Shown: positions 10,606 through 20,369, counted from the stretch's first letter. The stretch: DNA of 64,000 nucleotides from Devosia litorisediminis (GCF_018334155.1 NZ_JAGXTP010000003.1:389927-453926); one strand, 5' to 3'. The notes: a model not told the origin generated them from the letters alone. Program-made: numbers and translations.

Positions 10606-11241
10606 GTGACGATTTCGATTTCCCCGCGCGACGTGCTGGTCGTGGTCGATGTGCAATATGACTTCCTGCCCGGCGGTCATCTGGCGGTGGCCAATGGCGA
10701 CGAGGTCGTGCCGCTGATCAATGCGCTGGCCAGAAAGTTCGCCAATGTGGTCTTCACCCAGGACTGGCACCCGGCCAATCACATCTCCTTTGCCAGCCAG
10801 CATGCAACCAAGGCGCCCTTCGAAACCATCGAGCTTGATTATGGCACCCAGGTGCTCTGGCCCGATCACTGTGTCTGGAACAGCCATGGCGCCGAACTCA
10901 GCCGCGATCTCGACATTCCCCATGGCCAGCTGATCATTCGCAAGGGCTATAACCGGGCCATCGACAGCTATTCGGGGTTCCAGGAAGCCGACCGCGAAAC
11001 CCAGACCGGGCTGGCCGGCTATCTCAATGAACGCGATATCGGCCGGCTTTATGTCGTCGGGCTGGCCACCGACTACTGCGTCGGCTGGACCGCCATTGAT
11101 GGCGCCGCGAGCGGTTTTGACGTCACTGTCATCGAGGACGCCACCCGCGCCATCGACAATGATGGCTCGCTCGACAAGGCCTGGGCCGCCATGGCCGAAG
11201 CCGGCGTCACCCGCATCATGAGCCGCCAGATCCTGGGCTGA
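10606..11241 (+). CDS. pncA: Nicotinamidase
   Basis: Hydrolyses nicotinamide to nicotinate in NAD salvage; 211 residues of the isochorismatase-like hydrolase fold. The catalytic triad is visible: Asp in VVDVQYDF, Lys in IRKGYNR and Cys in LATDYCVGWT. The metal-binding motif is DWHPANH. I start at GTG 10606, five bases after the pabB stop, with GGAG about 10 bases upstream. The longer open frame starting at 10570 would overlap pabB. Confidence 0.93.
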   Translation: MTISISPRDVLVVVDVQYDFLPGGHLAVANGDEVVPLINALARKFANVVFTQDWHPANHISFASQHATKAPFETIELDYGTQVLWPDHCVWNSHGAELSRDLDIPHGQLIIRKGYNRAIDSYSGFQEADRETQTGLAGYLNERDIGRLYVVGLATDYCVGWTAIDGAASGFDVTVIEDATRAIDNDGSLDKAWAAMAEAGVTRIMSRQILG

Positions 11242-11258
11242 ACGCCAGCCCCCAAACG

Positions 11259-11283
11259 AAAAATCCCCGCTTGCGCGGGGATT
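11259..11283 (-). terminator. Rho-independent terminator of grpE
   Basis: On the minus strand a nine-base-pair stem AATCCCCGC/GCGGGGATT with a four-base loop is followed by a run of T. It sits between convergent pncA and grpE and overlaps parS-like site 2 by about five bases on its upstream side. Confidence 0.85.
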
Positions 11284-11294
11284 CACGTGAAACG
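11279..11294 (+). other. parS-like ParB-binding site 2
   Basis: GGATTCACGTGAAACG matches the canonical parS 16-mer at 13 of 16 positions and contains the shared 14-mer GATTCACGTGAAAC. It lies between pncA and grpE, partly inside the grpE terminator stem. Confidence 0.75.
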
Positions 11295-11309
11295 CTTCGG
11301 ATTGAAATC

Positions 11310-11906
11310 CTAGGCGCTCTTGTCGACGGTTTCTTCGCTTGACGCATGGCTGGGGCCGCCCTTGGCAACGCCGACCATGGCGGGGCGCAGAATGCGGTCG
11401 CCAATGGCAAAACCGGCCTGCACCACCTGCACCACAGTGCCTTCGGGCTGGCTGGGATCGGGCACTTCAAACATCGCCTGATGCTTGTGCGGATCGAATT
11501 TCTGACCCTTGGCGTCGATCGGCGTCACGCCATGCTTGGCCAGCAGGCGCTGCATTTCGCGCTCGGTCATCTCGATGCCTTCGATCAGGCTCTTGGTGGT
11601 CGCATCGCCATTTTCGCGTGCCTCTGCAGGCAGCACCATCAGGGCGCGGCTCAGCGCATCGGTGGCGCTCAGCATATCGCGGGCAAAGCCGGCAATGGCA
11701 TAGCTGCGCGTGTCATTGACGTCGCGCTCGGTCCGCTTGCGCAGGTTTTCCATCTCGGCCACGGTGCGCAGCACCCGGTCCTTGAGTTCTGAATTTTCCG
11801 CGCGCAGGGCCTCAATCGGGTCGATCTGTTCGACGTTGTCGGCGGTCTCTTCAACCGGGATTTCGACTTCGGGCGTTTCGCCCGAGGCGGCGTTCTCGTC
11901 GCTCAT
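11310..11906 (-). CDS. grpE: Nucleotide exchange factor GrpE
   Basis: DnaK nucleotide-exchange factor of 198 residues. An acidic N-terminal tail is followed by a long coiled coil from about residue 35 ([30 protein letters not shown]) and the C-terminal beta domain with [14 protein letters not shown] and [13 protein letters not shown] start at ATG 11906 (MSDENAAS) with GGAAGA about eight bases upstream; a TTG six codons earlier would contain that ribosome site. Its own RpoH-type promoter lies upstream, so it need not depend on hrcA transcription. Confidence 0.96.
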   Translation of the reverse strand: MSDENAASGETPEVEIPVEETADNVEQIDPIEALRAENSELKDRVLRTVAEMENLRKRTERDVNDTRSYAIAGFARDMLSATDALSRALMVLPAEARENGDATTKSLIEGIEMTEREMQRLLAKHGVTPIDAKGQKFDPHKHQAMFEVPDPSQPEGTVVQVVQAGFAIGDRILRPAMVGVAKGGPSHASSEETVDKSA

Positions 11907-11945
11907 GATTGCTGTCTTCCGCAAATACCAAACAATTTGCCCCGC

Positions 11946-11974
11946 ATATCGGCCAATATGAGGGCTATTTCAAG
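11946..11974 (-). promoter_or_regulatory. RpoH (sigma-32) heat-shock promoter of grpE
   Basis: On the minus strand CTTG (11974-11971), in the context CTTGAAA, is followed after 18 bases by CCGATAT (11952-11946). It matches the alphaproteobacterial RpoH pattern with one -10 mismatch and has the same geometry as the dnaK promoter. Confidence 0.7.
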
Positions 11975-12033
11975 TCCACCCGGTATTCTCCCCATGCCCA
12001 ATGCGGCACCGGGGCGGCTACCGGGCCTCTCCG

Positions 12034-13107
12034 CTAGCGCTTGCGCGCCATCATGGCCGTGATGACGTGAGCGGTATAATCGACCACCGGCACGATGCGC
12101 GCATAGTTCAGCCGCGTCGGTCCGATTACCCCCAGCACGCCCACCACTTTGTCATTGGCGTCCTTGTAGGGGCTCAGGATCACCGAGGAACCCGACAGCG
12201 AGAACAGCTTGTTCTCCGAGCCGATAAAGATGCGCACGCCCTGCGCCTTGTCGGCATCGCCCAGCAGATCGAGCAGCCCGTCCTTGCTTTCCAGCTCATC
12301 GAACAATTGGCGCATGCGCAGCAATTCGTCGCTGGCCATGGTGTCATTGATCAGATTGGCGCGGCCGCGCACGATCACTGTGGGGGCATTGCTGGGCGAA
12401 CTCTGGCTCAGCGTGGCAATACCCGCATCGACAAGTTTTTGGGTCAGCTCATCCAGCTCGGCCCGCTGTTGGGCGCGTTGTGCGGCCAGCACCTTGCGGG
12501 CTTCGGCCAGCGTCCGCCCCACCACATGATGGGCGATGTAATTGCCCGCCTGGGTCAGCGCGCTGGCCGTCAGCCCCGGCGGGGTTTCCAGAATGCGGTT
12601 TTCCACCTGACCATCTTCGCCCACCAGAATGGCCATGGCGCGATGGTTATCAAGCCGCACGAATTCGAGATGGCGCAGCACCATGTCGGCCTTGGCGGTG
12701 ATCACCACCCCGGCCCCATGGCTCAGCCCGCTCAGCAATTGGCTGGCTTCGGTCAGCACATCCTCGACCTGGCCGCGCTGCTGCCCCTGGATCGACTGGG
12801 CAATCTGGCTGCGCTCGATCTCGTTGACCGCGCCCACTTCAAGCATGGCGTCCACAAAGAACCGCAGCCCGTCCTGGGTCGGGGCACGGCCCGCCGATGT
12901 GTGCGGCGCTGCGATCAGTCCGAGATCTTCAAGATCGGCCATCACATTGCGCACCGAAGCGGGGGATAACCCCCCTTGCAGCATGCGGCTGAGATCGCGG
13001 GAGCCCACTGGCGCGCCCGTATCCAGGTACCGCTCCACAATCTTGCGGAAAATGTCCTGGCTGCGGGCGTTGAGCACACTCAAAAAATCTTCCGGGAGCT
13101 TGCTCAT
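12034..13107 (-). CDS. hrcA: Heat-inducible transcription repressor HrcA
   Basis: A 357-residue repressor with an N-terminal winged helix (residues about 10-90, including GSRDLSR and LSPASVRNVMADLEDLGLI) and a C-terminal GAF-like domain ending in GVLGVIGPTRLNYARIVPVVDYTA, the family signature. HrcA normally represses groESL (and sometimes dnaK) through the inverted repeat CIRCE. I found no CIRCE upstream of hrcA, grpE or dnaK, so its target is probably groESL elsewhere. It is divergent from rph. Confidence 0.96.
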   Translation of the reverse strand: MSKLPEDFLSVLNARSQDIFRKIVERYLDTGAPVGSRDLSRMLQGGLSPASVRNVMADLEDLGLIAAPHTSAGRAPTQDGLRFFVDAMLEVGAVNEIERSQIAQSIQGQQRGQVEDVLTEASQLLSGLSHGAGVVITAKADMVLRHLEFVRLDNHRAMAILVGEDGQVENRILETPPGLTASALTQAGNYIAHHVVGRTLAEARKVLAAQRAQQRAELDELTQKLVDAGIATLSQSSPSNAPTVIVRGRANLINDTMASDELLRMRQLFDELESKDGLLDLLGDADKAQGVRIFIGSENKLFSLSGSSVILSPYKDANDKVVGVLGVIGPTRLNYARIVPVVDYTAHVITAMMARKR

Positions 13108-13247
13108 GATTATTCGATAAAATCGTCCGCTTTAACTGTGGTCTCTTATTTAGGCGCATTGCTGCCTCCCGCCAAGCGTCCGCGGCTTGTGAGGCGGCGC
13201 TATGAGGGTTAAGAGGCGGTTAACTGCAATCGCCAAGTGGATTTCTG

Positions 13248-13964
13248 ATGCGCCCTTCAGGACGTCAAGCCAACCAGATGCGCGCCGTCGCCATTGAACG
13301 CAACGTCGCCATGAAGGCGGAAGGCTCCTGCCTCGTCTCGTTCGGCAACACCAAGGTCATGGTCACCGCTTCGGTTGAAACCACGGTCCCGGGCTGGATG
13401 CGCGGCAAGGGTCAGGGCTGGGTCACGGCCGAATACGGCATGCTGCCTCGCGCTACCGGCAGCCGCAATCGCCGCGAGGCGACCGCCGGCAAGCAGACCG
13501 GCCGCACCCAGGAAATCCAGCGCCTGATCGGCCGCAGTCTGCGCGCCGTGGTCGACATGCAGGCCCTCGGCGAAGCCCAGATCACACTCGATTGCGATGT
13601 GCTCGAGGCCGATGGCGGCACCCGCACCGCCGCGATCACCGGCGCCTATGTGGCGCTGGCTGACGCCATCAGGTGGATGGATGAGCGCAAGCTGACCAAG
13701 GGCAAGGCGCTGCGCGATTCGGTGGCCGCGGTTTCCTGCGGCATCTATCGCGGCGCTCCCGTGCTCGATCTCGACTATCTCGAAGATGTCGAAGCCCATA
13801 CCGACGCCAATTTCGTCATGACCGGCGCCGGCAAGTTCGTCGAAATCCAGGGCACAGCCGAACAGCAGCCCTTCAGCCGCGACGAGCTCAACGCACTCAT
13901 GACCCTGGCCGAACAGGGCATTGGCGAACTCACACACATTCAGCAGGCAGTACTCTCGGCATGA
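13248..13964 (+). CDS. rph: Ribonuclease PH
   Basis: Phosphate-dependent 3'-to-5' exoribonuclease that trims the CCA-proximal end of tRNA precursors; 238 residues, as expected. The conserved MRPSGR start, the GKTKV-like [13 protein letters not shown], and the RNA-contacting [15 protein letters not shown] motif are present. [20 protein letters not shown] carries the phosphate and metal-site residues. Its stop codon overlaps the start of a 48-codon small gene (ATGA), which leads directly to rdgB. Confidence 0.97.
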   Translation: MRPSGRQANQMRAVAIERNVAMKAEGSCLVSFGNTKVMVTASVETTVPGWMRGKGQGWVTAEYGMLPRATGSRNRREATAGKQTGRTQEIQRLIGRSLRAVVDMQALGEAQITLDCDVLEADGGTRTAAITGAYVALADAIRWMDERKLTKGKALRDSVAAVSCGIYRGAPVLDLDYLEDVEAHTDANFVMTGAGKFVEIQGTAEQQPFSRDELNALMTLAEQGIGELTHIQQAVLSA

Positions 13965-14107
13965 TTTCCTGGCTCAAGAATCTCGTCACCGCCAAACCGG
14001 CACCGCGTCAGCCCAGCACCATGCGCGATGCCTCGCCGGAAAACTGCGCGCTGTGGCGCGATGTGTCCCGGGCGCTTGATGCCAAGCCGAAAGGGTCGAG
14101 CAAGTGA
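13961..14107 (+). CDS. 48-aa small protein coupled between rph and rdgB
   Basis: A short open frame that begins with ATG overlapping the rph stop (ATGA at 13961-13964) and ends with TGA overlapping the rdgB GTG start (GTGA at 14104-14107). It therefore fills the gap between the two genes exactly. It encodes a basic, soluble peptide starting [18 protein letters not shown] and containing [12 protein letters not shown]; residues about 1-10 could be an amphipathic helix. The exact stop-start fit on both sides argues it is translated, at least to carry ribosomes to rdgB. No known family recognised. Confidence 0.6.
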   Translation: MISWLKNLVTAKPAPRQPSTMRDASPENCALWRDVSRALDAKPKGSSK

Positions 14108-14745
14108 GCCTTCCCCGTCTGCGCGCTGGCGACAAGCTGGTGCTGGCCACCCACAATTCCGGCAAGCTCACCGAATTCCGCGAGCTGTTCGAACCCTTCG
14201 GGCTGCAGATTGTCTCGGCGGGTGAGCTGGGTCTGCCCGAGCCCGAGGAAACCGGCACCTCCTTTGCCGAAAACGCCCGCCTCAAGGCCCATGCCGCCGC
14301 CAGGGCCACCGGCCAGCTGGCGCTGAGCGATGATTCGGGTCTGTGTGTTGATGCGCTCAATGGCGATCCCGGCGTTTACACTGCCGACTGGGCCGGCGTG
14401 CCGCGTGACTTTGGTCATGCCATGCAACGCGTGCAGGATGCCCTTCAGGCCGCTGGTGCCACCACGCCGCAGCAGCGCAGTGCCTCGTTCAATGCCACCA
14501 TGTGCCTGGCCCATCCCGATGGCCGCGACGTGCTCTATGTCGGCAAGGTCGAGGGCCAGCTGATCTGGCCACCGCGCGGCAGCATCGGTCATGGCTATGA
14601 TCCGATGTTCATGCCCGATGGCCACACCATCACCTTTGGCGAAATGCCCGCCGAAACCAAACACTCATGGGCCCCGGGCCAGCAGGGGCTCAGCCATCGT
14701 GCGCGCGCCTTCAACCAGTTTTTCGAGGCCCAGATTGAGAAATAA
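14104..14745 (+). CDS. rdgB: dITP/XTP pyrophosphatase (RdgB/HAM1)
   Basis: House-cleaning NTPase that removes dITP, ITP and XTP; 213 residues. The N-terminal [14 protein letters not shown] motif binds the nucleotide. [27 protein letters not shown] (with the catalytic acidic residues) and the C-terminal [10 protein letters not shown] and LSHRARAF motifs are all present. The start is GTG at 14104, overlapping the preceding small gene by four bases. Its own 3' end overlaps hemW by 11 bases. Confidence 0.96.
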   Translation: MSLPRLRAGDKLVLATHNSGKLTEFRELFEPFGLQIVSAGELGLPEPEETGTSFAENARLKAHAAARATGQLALSDDSGLCVDALNGDPGVYTADWAGVPRDFGHAMQRVQDALQAAGATTPQQRSASFNATMCLAHPDGRDVLYVGKVEGQLIWPPRGSIGHGYDPMFMPDGHTITFGEMPAETKHSWAPGQQGLSHRARAFNQFFEAQIEK

Positions 14746-15892
14746 CCCCAACGATCTGTTCGGGGTCTATGTGCACTGGCCCTTCTGCGCCAGCAAATGC
14801 CCATATTGCGATTTCAATTCCCACGTCCATCGCGGTCCCTTCGATGAGGATGGCTATGTCGCGGCCTATGAGCGCGAGATCGCCCATGCCGCCCAGCTCA
14901 CCCCCGGCCGTGTCGTGCAGTCGATCTTTTTTGGCGGTGGTACCCCCTCGCTGATGTCGCCCAGCACAACGGGCCGCATCATCGATGCCATTGCCAGCCA
15001 CTGGACCGTCGAGCCCAATGCCGAGATCACGCTTGAGGCCAATCCGACCAGCGTTGAGGTTGATCGCTTCCGGGGTTTCCGCACTGCGGGCGTCAATCGC
15101 GTCTCGCTGGGCGTGCAGTCGCTGCGCCCCGGCCCGCTGGCCGAACTGGGCCGTCGCCATTCCGTCGAGGAAGCCGTGGCCGCAGTGCGCATCGCCCAAT
15201 CGGTGTTTGAGCGCTCCAGCTTTGATCTGATCTATGCCCGTCCCCGCCAGACGCTTGACGACTGGGAAGACGAGCTCAAGGAAGCGCTGTGGATGGCGCA
15301 GGGCCATATCAGCCTTTACCAGCTGACCATCGAGCAGGGCACGCGCTACTTCGACCTGCACGCCGCCGGCAAGCTGGCCATGCCCGATGAGGATCTCTCG
15401 GCCGATTTCTACGAGATGACCCAGGAGCTGACCGCCGCGGCCGGCCTGCCCGCCTATGAGATTTCCAACCATGCGCGCCCCGGCCAGGAGAGCCAGCACA
15501 ACCTGCTGTATTGGCGCTATGGCGAATATGCCGGCATTGGTCCGGGGGCCCATGGCCGCCTGATGATCAACAATCAGCGCCATGCCACCGCCGACGAGAA
15601 AATGCCCTTTGACTGGCAGAAGAACGTCGTCGCCAATGGTCACGGCATGGTGGTCGACGATGTGCTGACCTGGGAAGAACAGGGCGACGAATTCCTCGTC
15701 ATGGGGCTGCGCCTCAAGGAGGGCATTTCGCCCGCGCGCTTTACCGCCATTTCCGGTCGGCAGATCAATGCCGCCCAGATCGCGGCGCTCAAGGGCTATG
15801 GCTTTGTCGAAACCCTGCCCAATGGCAATATCCGCGTCACCGACCGCGGCTGGCCCGTGCTCGACGCCGTCGTGGCCGATCTGGCTGCCTAG
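14735..15892 (+). CDS. hemW: Radical SAM heme chaperone HemW (HemN-like)
   Basis: A 385-residue radical SAM protein with the CxxxCxxC cluster motif in [11 protein letters not shown], the SAM-binding [10 protein letters not shown], and the HemN-like NPTS and GVQSL segments. Members of this clade are heme chaperones rather than coproporphyrinogen dehydrogenases. Starting at TTG 14735 gives (M)[17 protein letters not shown], the usual N-terminus, with GAGG seven bases upstream. Longer in-frame extensions would lie wholly inside rdgB. One base change to note: the family's usual DLIY-G reads DLIYARP here. Confidence 0.93.
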   Translation: MRNNPNDLFGVYVHWPFCASKCPYCDFNSHVHRGPFDEDGYVAAYEREIAHAAQLTPGRVVQSIFFGGGTPSLMSPSTTGRIIDAIASHWTVEPNAEITLEANPTSVEVDRFRGFRTAGVNRVSLGVQSLRPGPLAELGRRHSVEEAVAAVRIAQSVFERSSFDLIYARPRQTLDDWEDELKEALWMAQGHISLYQLTIEQGTRYFDLHAAGKLAMPDEDLSADFYEMTQELTAAAGLPAYEISNHARPGQESQHNLLYWRYGEYAGIGPGAHGRLMINNQRHATADEKMPFDWQKNVVANGHGMVVDDVLTWEEQGDEFLVMGLRLKEGISPARFTAISGRQINAAQIAALKGYGFVETLPNGNIRVTDRGWPVLDAVVADLAA

Positions 15893-17133
15893 AGCTTGGG
15901 GCCTTCGAGCCGGCTCGCCCCGCCTGCGCCCACCTGCATAAGCGCCAGCGCATATTCGCTGCGGCCATTGCTGAGGAACCGGAACACCCCGTCACGGCCG
16001 TTAAATCCGGTCGGGGCGGTCATCAGCATCGGGTTATAGGGCGGATTGGCCAGCGACAACGTGTTCACATTGGCCAGAATAGTGGCGGTATAGGCGATGG
16101 TTGCCAGCGCATGCGGCTGGCTGTTGAACCGCGCCTGATAATCGGCCCGGATCGCGGCCATCCCCGCCGGATCAACGGCTGGATAGAGCGCCCCGCTCAG
16201 CGATGGCGTGGCTGCAATGGTCGTGTCGCCCTCCCAGTCGGCCGAGCCGACAATCTGCACATCCGCCGGGCTGACCCCGGCCTGCGCCAATTGCGCACCA
16301 AAGGCGGGTGCCGTGGCGCGGTCGGGAATGAACAGCGTATCGATCAGCCCTTTCTTGATCAGCGGCAGCGCCTGACTGACCACCTGGCTGACCTCGCTGG
16401 CGCCCGAGAACGTATAAACCGCACTGGGGGACAATCCCGCCTGCACCGCCTGCTGGCGGAATGCGGTCTGCAGTGCCTGACCATAGGCCGAGCTGGGAAA
16501 GGCCCCGGCGACGCCGCGCCGTCCCTTGGCTTTGACATAGCTTAGCGCCCGTTTCATCTCCATGTCGGGCAATACGCTGAGCAGATAGACCCCCGGTCCG
16601 GCCGCACCCGGATTGTTGGAAAACCCGATCAGGGGCACGCCCGCCGCGCGCGCCGCCGCGCCCGCAGCCGTCACCGAATCGCCGCGCAATGGCCCCAGGA
16701 TCAGCTTGGCGCCCGAAGCGATGGCGGCCTGGGTGGCGCTGGTTGCCCCGGCCACCGTGCCGCCGGTATCGCGCAGGGTAATCGTGGTGTTCTCTGCAAT
16801 ATTGGGATTGGCCTCGATAAAGGCCATGGCCAACCGGCTGCCATTGGCCATGGACTGGCCCACACTGGCCAGTCCCGCATTGCCGGTCAGTGGCAGCAGC
16901 AGCGCCACCTGTACCGGTCCGCGACCAAACACCTGACCCGGTCCGGCGGTGGTCAATGGCGTCATGGTCTGGCCAGCTGTAGGCTGGCTCGAACCACCAA
17001 AGCCGAAATCAATGGTGCGCGAGGCAATATGGATGGGCGAACAGGCGCTCAGCACAAACAGGCCGACGATGGCGAAAGCCTGTGTTATGCCCCTTTGCGC
17101 AAGGCGATGACCTGTTCTTGTCCAACCGGTCAT
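15889..17133 (-). CDS. Penicillin-binding protein activator (LpoA-like) lipoprotein
   Basis: A 414-residue lipoprotein. The N-terminus is basic, followed by a hydrophobic stretch ending in the lipobox LSAC (Cys about residue 31). The rest is a type-1 periplasmic-binding fold, with VALLLPLTGNAGLASVGQSMANG and the ligand-site segment PLIGFSNNPGAA. LpoA in E. coli sits next to rsmI and yraN and activates PBP1a. The same neighbourhood here, facing rsmI, supports an envelope role. It converges on hemW with a four-base overlap. Confidence 0.85.
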   Translation of the reverse strand: MTGWTRTGHRLAQRGITQAFAIVGLFVLSACSPIHIASRTIDFGFGGSSQPTAGQTMTPLTTAGPGQVFGRGPVQVALLLPLTGNAGLASVGQSMANGSRLAMAFIEANPNIAENTTITLRDTGGTVAGATSATQAAIASGAKLILGPLRGDSVTAAGAAARAAGVPLIGFSNNPGAAGPGVYLLSVLPDMEMKRALSYVKAKGRRGVAGAFPSSAYGQALQTAFRQQAVQAGLSPSAVYTFSGASEVSQVVSQALPLIKKGLIDTLFIPDRATAPAFGAQLAQAGVSPADVQIVGSADWEGDTTIAATPSLSGALYPAVDPAGMAAIRADYQARFNSQPHALATIAYTATILANVNTLSLANPPYNPMLMTAPTGFNGRDGVFRFLSNGRSEYALALMQVGAGGASRLEGPKL

Positions 17134-17215
17134 TGCGGCCCTTTCAATGCTAGCAGTCTGTTAACAGTTTGGGACCAATTGCTTAACCAATTCTCAACCT
17201 GCGGAGCCAGCACTC

Positions 17216-18103
17216 ATGGCTGAAACCAGCCCGGGCTATTTCATTGCCGGCAACACCTTCACCGCGCCGCCACTGGCGCCGGGCCTGTATGTTGTGGCCA
17301 CCCCGATCGGCAATCTGCGCGACATCACCATCCGCGCGCTCGAGACTTTGGCCGCGGCCGAGGCGGTGCTGTGCGAGGACACCCGCATGTCCGCTCGCCT
17401 CCTCGACCACTATGGCATCAAGACCCGCCGCATTGCCCTGCATGAGCACAATGAGCGCGCCAAGGCCGACGATATCGTCGCCCGCATCGCCGCCGGCGCC
17501 ACCTTCGCCCTGATTTCCGATGCGGGCACGCCTTTGCTGTCCGATCCCGGTTTTCCGCTGATCCGCGCCATGGCCGAAGCGGGCCAGCCCGTTTTTCCCA
17601 TTCCCGGGGCCTCGGCTTTGCTCTCGGCGCTGGTGGTGGCGGGCCTGCCCACTGACGCTTTTGCCTTTCACGGTTTCCTGCCGCCCAAGGCAGGCGCCCG
17701 CGCCAATGCCATCAAGGCGCTGGGCGATTCACGTGAAACCATGGTCTTTTATGAAAGCCCGCGCCGTCTCGACGATACGCTGGCGGCGATGGCCGAGATC
17801 TTCGGCGAGCGCCAGGCCGCCGTCGCACTGGAACTGACCAAGCGCTATGAGCGGGTGCATCGCGGCACGCTGGCTGAACTGGCCGCCATCTTTGCTGGAG
17901 GCGAAACCAAGGGCGAGGCGGTTATTGTCGTGGCCGGCGCTGCCGCGCCATCCGCTCCCGACGCTGCCGACTGGCAAGCCGCCCTGCTCGAGGAAATGGC
18001 CGATCAGCCTCTGCGCGCCGCCGTCGATACAGTCACGGCGCGCTACGGGCTCAAGCGCAAGGATGTCTACAATGCAGCCCTCGCCCTCAAAGCCGAAAAA
18101 TAA
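17216..18103 (+). CDS. rsmI: 16S rRNA (cytidine-1402-2'-O)-methyltransferase
   Basis: Methylates the ribose of C1402 in the 16S rRNA decoding site; 295 residues, a tetrapyrrole-methylase fold. YVVATPIGNLRDITIRALETL, CEDTRMSARLLDHYGI, the SAM-binding SDAGTPLLSDPG, and FYESPRRLDDTL are the diagnostic motifs. parS-like site 3 lies inside the reading frame at codons encoding DSRET. YraN overlaps its 3' end by about 32 bases, so the two are translationally linked. Confidence 0.97.
   Translation: MAETSPGYFIAGNTFTAPPLAPGLYVVATPIGNLRDITIRALETLAAAEAVLCEDTRMSARLLDHYGIKTRRIALHEHNERAKADDIVARIAAGATFALISDAGTPLLSDPGFPLIRAMAEAGQPVFPIPGASALLSALVVAGLPTDAFAFHGFLPPKAGARANAIKALGDSRETMVFYESPRRLDDTLAAMAEIFGERQAAVALELTKRYERVHRGTLAELAAIFAGGETKGEAVIVVAGAAAPSAPDAADWQAALLEEMADQPLRAAVDTVTARYGLKRKDVYNAALALKAEK
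17725..17740 (+). other. parS-like ParB-binding site 3 (inside rsmI)
   Basis: CGATTCACGTGAAACC matches canonical parS at 13 of 16 positions and contains the shared 14-mer. It lies within the rsmI coding sequence. Confidence 0.75.
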
Positions 18104-18458
18104 GGCGCGCATCGCCGCCTATCGCGGTGGTCATCGTGCCGAAGCGCTGGCCGCGCTGTTCCTGCAGTTGAAATTGTACCGCATCATCGCGCGGCGCCAC
18201 AAAACCCCGGTCGGCGAAATCGACCTGATTGCAGAGCGTTTCGGCACCACCGTGTTTGTCGAGGTCAAGGCTCGTAGGACGGCAGCGCGGCAAGCCGAGA
18301 CACTCGAGGCGGTCAATACCAGCCGCATCACCCGCGCGGCCGATTACTGGCTGGCCCGCAACCCCGCCAAGGCCGACACCGATATGCGATTTGACGTGAT
18401 TTTCCTTGCACCCTGGCGATGGCCGCGCCATGTCATCAACGCCTTCGACGCTAGCTGA
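18072..18458 (+). CDS. YraN family (UPF0102) nuclease-like protein
   Basis: A 128-residue protein of the UPF0102/YraN family, which has a restriction-endonuclease-like core. The residues expected for that core are visible: [21 protein letters not shown] (E/D and ExK motif around residues 48-68). No enzyme activity is firmly established for the family. I start at ATG 18072; an alternative ATG at 18063 adds three codons. It follows rsmI and precedes gshB, an order common in alphaproteobacteria. Confidence 0.9.
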   Translation: MQPSPSKPKNKARIAAYRGGHRAEALAALFLQLKLYRIIARRHKTPVGEIDLIAERFGTTVFVEVKARRTAARQAETLEAVNTSRITRAADYWLARNPAKADTDMRFDVIFLAPWRWPRHVINAFDAS

Positions 18459-18466
18459 GAGACACC

Positions 18467-19414
18467 ATGACGCTCAAAGTCGCGGTCCAGATGGACCATG
18501 TAGCCACCATCAATCCCACCGGCGATTCGACCTTCGCCATGATGCTCGAGGCGCAGGCGCGCGGCCACAAGCTGCTGCACTACACCCCTGACACGCTGGC
18601 GCTGCGCGACAATGTGGTGACCGCGCTGGCGGCCCCGATCGAAGTGTTCGACCGGCCCAAGGGTGAGCATTTCCAGCTCGGCGAGGAAACCCGCGTCGAT
18701 CTGTCGACACAGGACGTGATCCATATGCGTCAGGATCCGCCTTTCGACATGAACTACATCACCATCACCCATCTGCTCGAGCGGCTGCATCCCAAGACGC
18801 TGGTGGTCAATCCGCCCGCGGCGGTGCGCAATGCCCCCGAAAAGATCCTCGTCACCGATTTCCCCGAGCTGATGCCGCCAACCCTGGTGACGCGCGACCG
18901 GGCCATGATCCACCAATTCCGCCGCGAGCACACCAACATCATCGTCAAGCCGCTCTACGGCAATGGCGGCGCGGGCGTCTTCTTCCTGCAGGAGGGCGAC
19001 CACAATCTGGCCAGCCTGCTCGAACTGTTCGAGGCCAATTACCGCGAACCCTTCATGATCCAGAAATACCTGCCCGACGTGCGCAAGGGCGACAAGCGGA
19101 TCATCATTATTGATGGCGAACCCGTGGCGGGGCTGAACCGCATTCCCGCCGATGGCGAGGCGCGCAGCAACATGCATGTCGGCGGCCGGCCCGAGCTGAG
19201 CGAACTGACCGCTCGCGAGCGCGAAATCTGTGCCGCGATCGCCCCGGCGCTCAAGGAACGCGACATGATCTTTGTCGGTATCGACGTAATTGGCGACTAT
19301 CTCACCGAGATCAACGTCACCTCCCCCACCGGCATCCGCGAGATCAAGCGCTTCGGTGGTCCCGATATCGCGGTCATGATCTGGGACGCCATCGAAAAGC
19401 GTCGCGCCAGCTAG
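18467..19414 (+). CDS. gshB: Glutathione synthetase
   Basis: Joins gamma-glutamylcysteine and glycine with ATP to form glutathione in the cytoplasm; 315 residues, an ATP-grasp enzyme. The N-terminal substrate domain begins [30 protein letters not shown]. The ATP-grasp core has [39 protein letters not shown], and the metal-binding [12 protein letters not shown]. It lies eight bases downstream of YraN and is presumably in the same operon. Confidence 0.97.
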   Translation: MTLKVAVQMDHVATINPTGDSTFAMMLEAQARGHKLLHYTPDTLALRDNVVTALAAPIEVFDRPKGEHFQLGEETRVDLSTQDVIHMRQDPPFDMNYITITHLLERLHPKTLVVNPPAAVRNAPEKILVTDFPELMPPTLVTRDRAMIHQFRREHTNIIVKPLYGNGGAGVFFLQEGDHNLASLLELFEANYREPFMIQKYLPDVRKGDKRIIIIDGEPVAGLNRIPADGEARSNMHVGGRPELSELTAREREICAAIAPALKERDMIFVGIDVIGDYLTEINVTSPTGIREIKRFGGPDIAVMIWDAIEKRRAS

Positions 19415-19475
19415 GCCCGGGGTGGGCAAAACCACCCTAACCCGTTACCTCTAGGAAAAATTCGGGAACAGCGTC

Positions 19476-20108
19476 ATGCCCACAACGACATTTCTGGCCG
19501 CCTTCGCGACCTTGTTTGCCACCGTGGGCGTGGCCGATATCGCCTTCATCTTCGCTGCGCTCACCAAGCGCAATTCGGCCAAGGAACGCTTTGCCTTTGC
19601 CACCCGCGGCGTGCTCATTGCGGCCGTGATCCTGCTCACCTTCGGTGTGCTGGGCAATGTGATCCTGGATCTGTTCGGGATCTCCATTCCGGCCCTGCGC
19701 ACCGCCGGCGGCCTGCTGCTGTTCCTGATCGCCATCGACATGGTGTTTGCCCGCCATTCGGGCGGCACTGGTACCACCGATGAGGAAGAGGTCGAGGCCC
19801 GCCAGCGCGATGACATCGCCGTCTTCCCGCTCGCCATGCCTCTATTGGCTGGTCCAGGCGCCATCAGCGCGGTGATCCTGCTGACCACCGGCGCCAAGAC
19901 GGACCTGGAATTCTGGGCCGTGCTGGTTGCGGTGGTGGTGATCCTGTTTCTGGCCTGGCTCACCCTGCTGGTGGCTATTCCCATCCAGCGCCTGCTCGGC
20001 GTCACCGGCCTGGCGGTGGTCTCGCGCGTCGTCGGCATTCTGCTCGCCGCCCTGGCGGTGCAATTCGTCTTTGACGGCATCAAGCAGAGCGGCATTCTGG
20101 GCGGCTGA
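19476..20108 (+). CDS. MarC family integral membrane protein
   Basis: A 210-residue inner-membrane protein with about six hydrophobic segments. MPTTTFLAAFATLFATVGVADIAFIFAALT at the N-terminus and PLAMPLLAGPGAISAVILL near residue 120 are signatures of the MarC/YchE/YhgN family. Family members were once linked to multiple antibiotic resistance, but the transported substrate is not known. It is probably a separate unit from gshB (61-base gap). Confidence 0.88.
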   Translation: MPTTTFLAAFATLFATVGVADIAFIFAALTKRNSAKERFAFATRGVLIAAVILLTFGVLGNVILDLFGISIPALRTAGGLLLFLIAIDMVFARHSGGTGTTDEEEVEARQRDDIAVFPLAMPLLAGPGAISAVILLTTGAKTDLEFWAVLVAVVVILFLAWLTLLVAIPIQRLLGVTGLAVVSRVVGILLAALAVQFVFDGIKQSGILGG

Positions 20109-20252
20109 GGTTGCCCGCTGGGGCCGGCAAACTGCTTCCAAACCCCGCAAATCCGTAAAATTTTACCGTTAAGCAAGTCTTAACGCTAAGATTGACCCTG
20201 CGCGTGAGGTGGCGCACATCAAGGGCCATGACGTGACTAGGAGGACGCCAAT

Positions 20253-20369
20253 ATGCGTGTTGCAGCTCTTCTCGCTCTACTGATTATGGCCATGTTTGCC
20301 GCCAGCGCCTCGACCGCCACACCGGTGCGCTCCGAAATGCTCACACCCCTGGTGTTCGACGCCACCTGA
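20253..20369 (+). CDS. 38-aa small exported peptide
   Basis: A very short gene starting ATG at 20253 with a strong AGGAGG about eight bases upstream. It encodes MRVAALLALLIMAMFAASAS followed by about 18 polar residues. The first 20 residues form a classic hydrophobic signal peptide or single membrane helix. The good ribosome site and the signal-like N-terminus are the only support. It may be secreted or a small membrane protein. Confidence 0.5.
   Translation: MRVAALLALLIMAMFAASASTATPVRSEMLTPLVFDAT

Noticed and set aside
13108..13247. CIRCE element (TTAGCACTC-N9-GAGTGCTAA) at hrcA or dnaK
   Set aside because: No such repeat could be found in the hrcA-rph gap, nor at 8072-8344 before dnaK.
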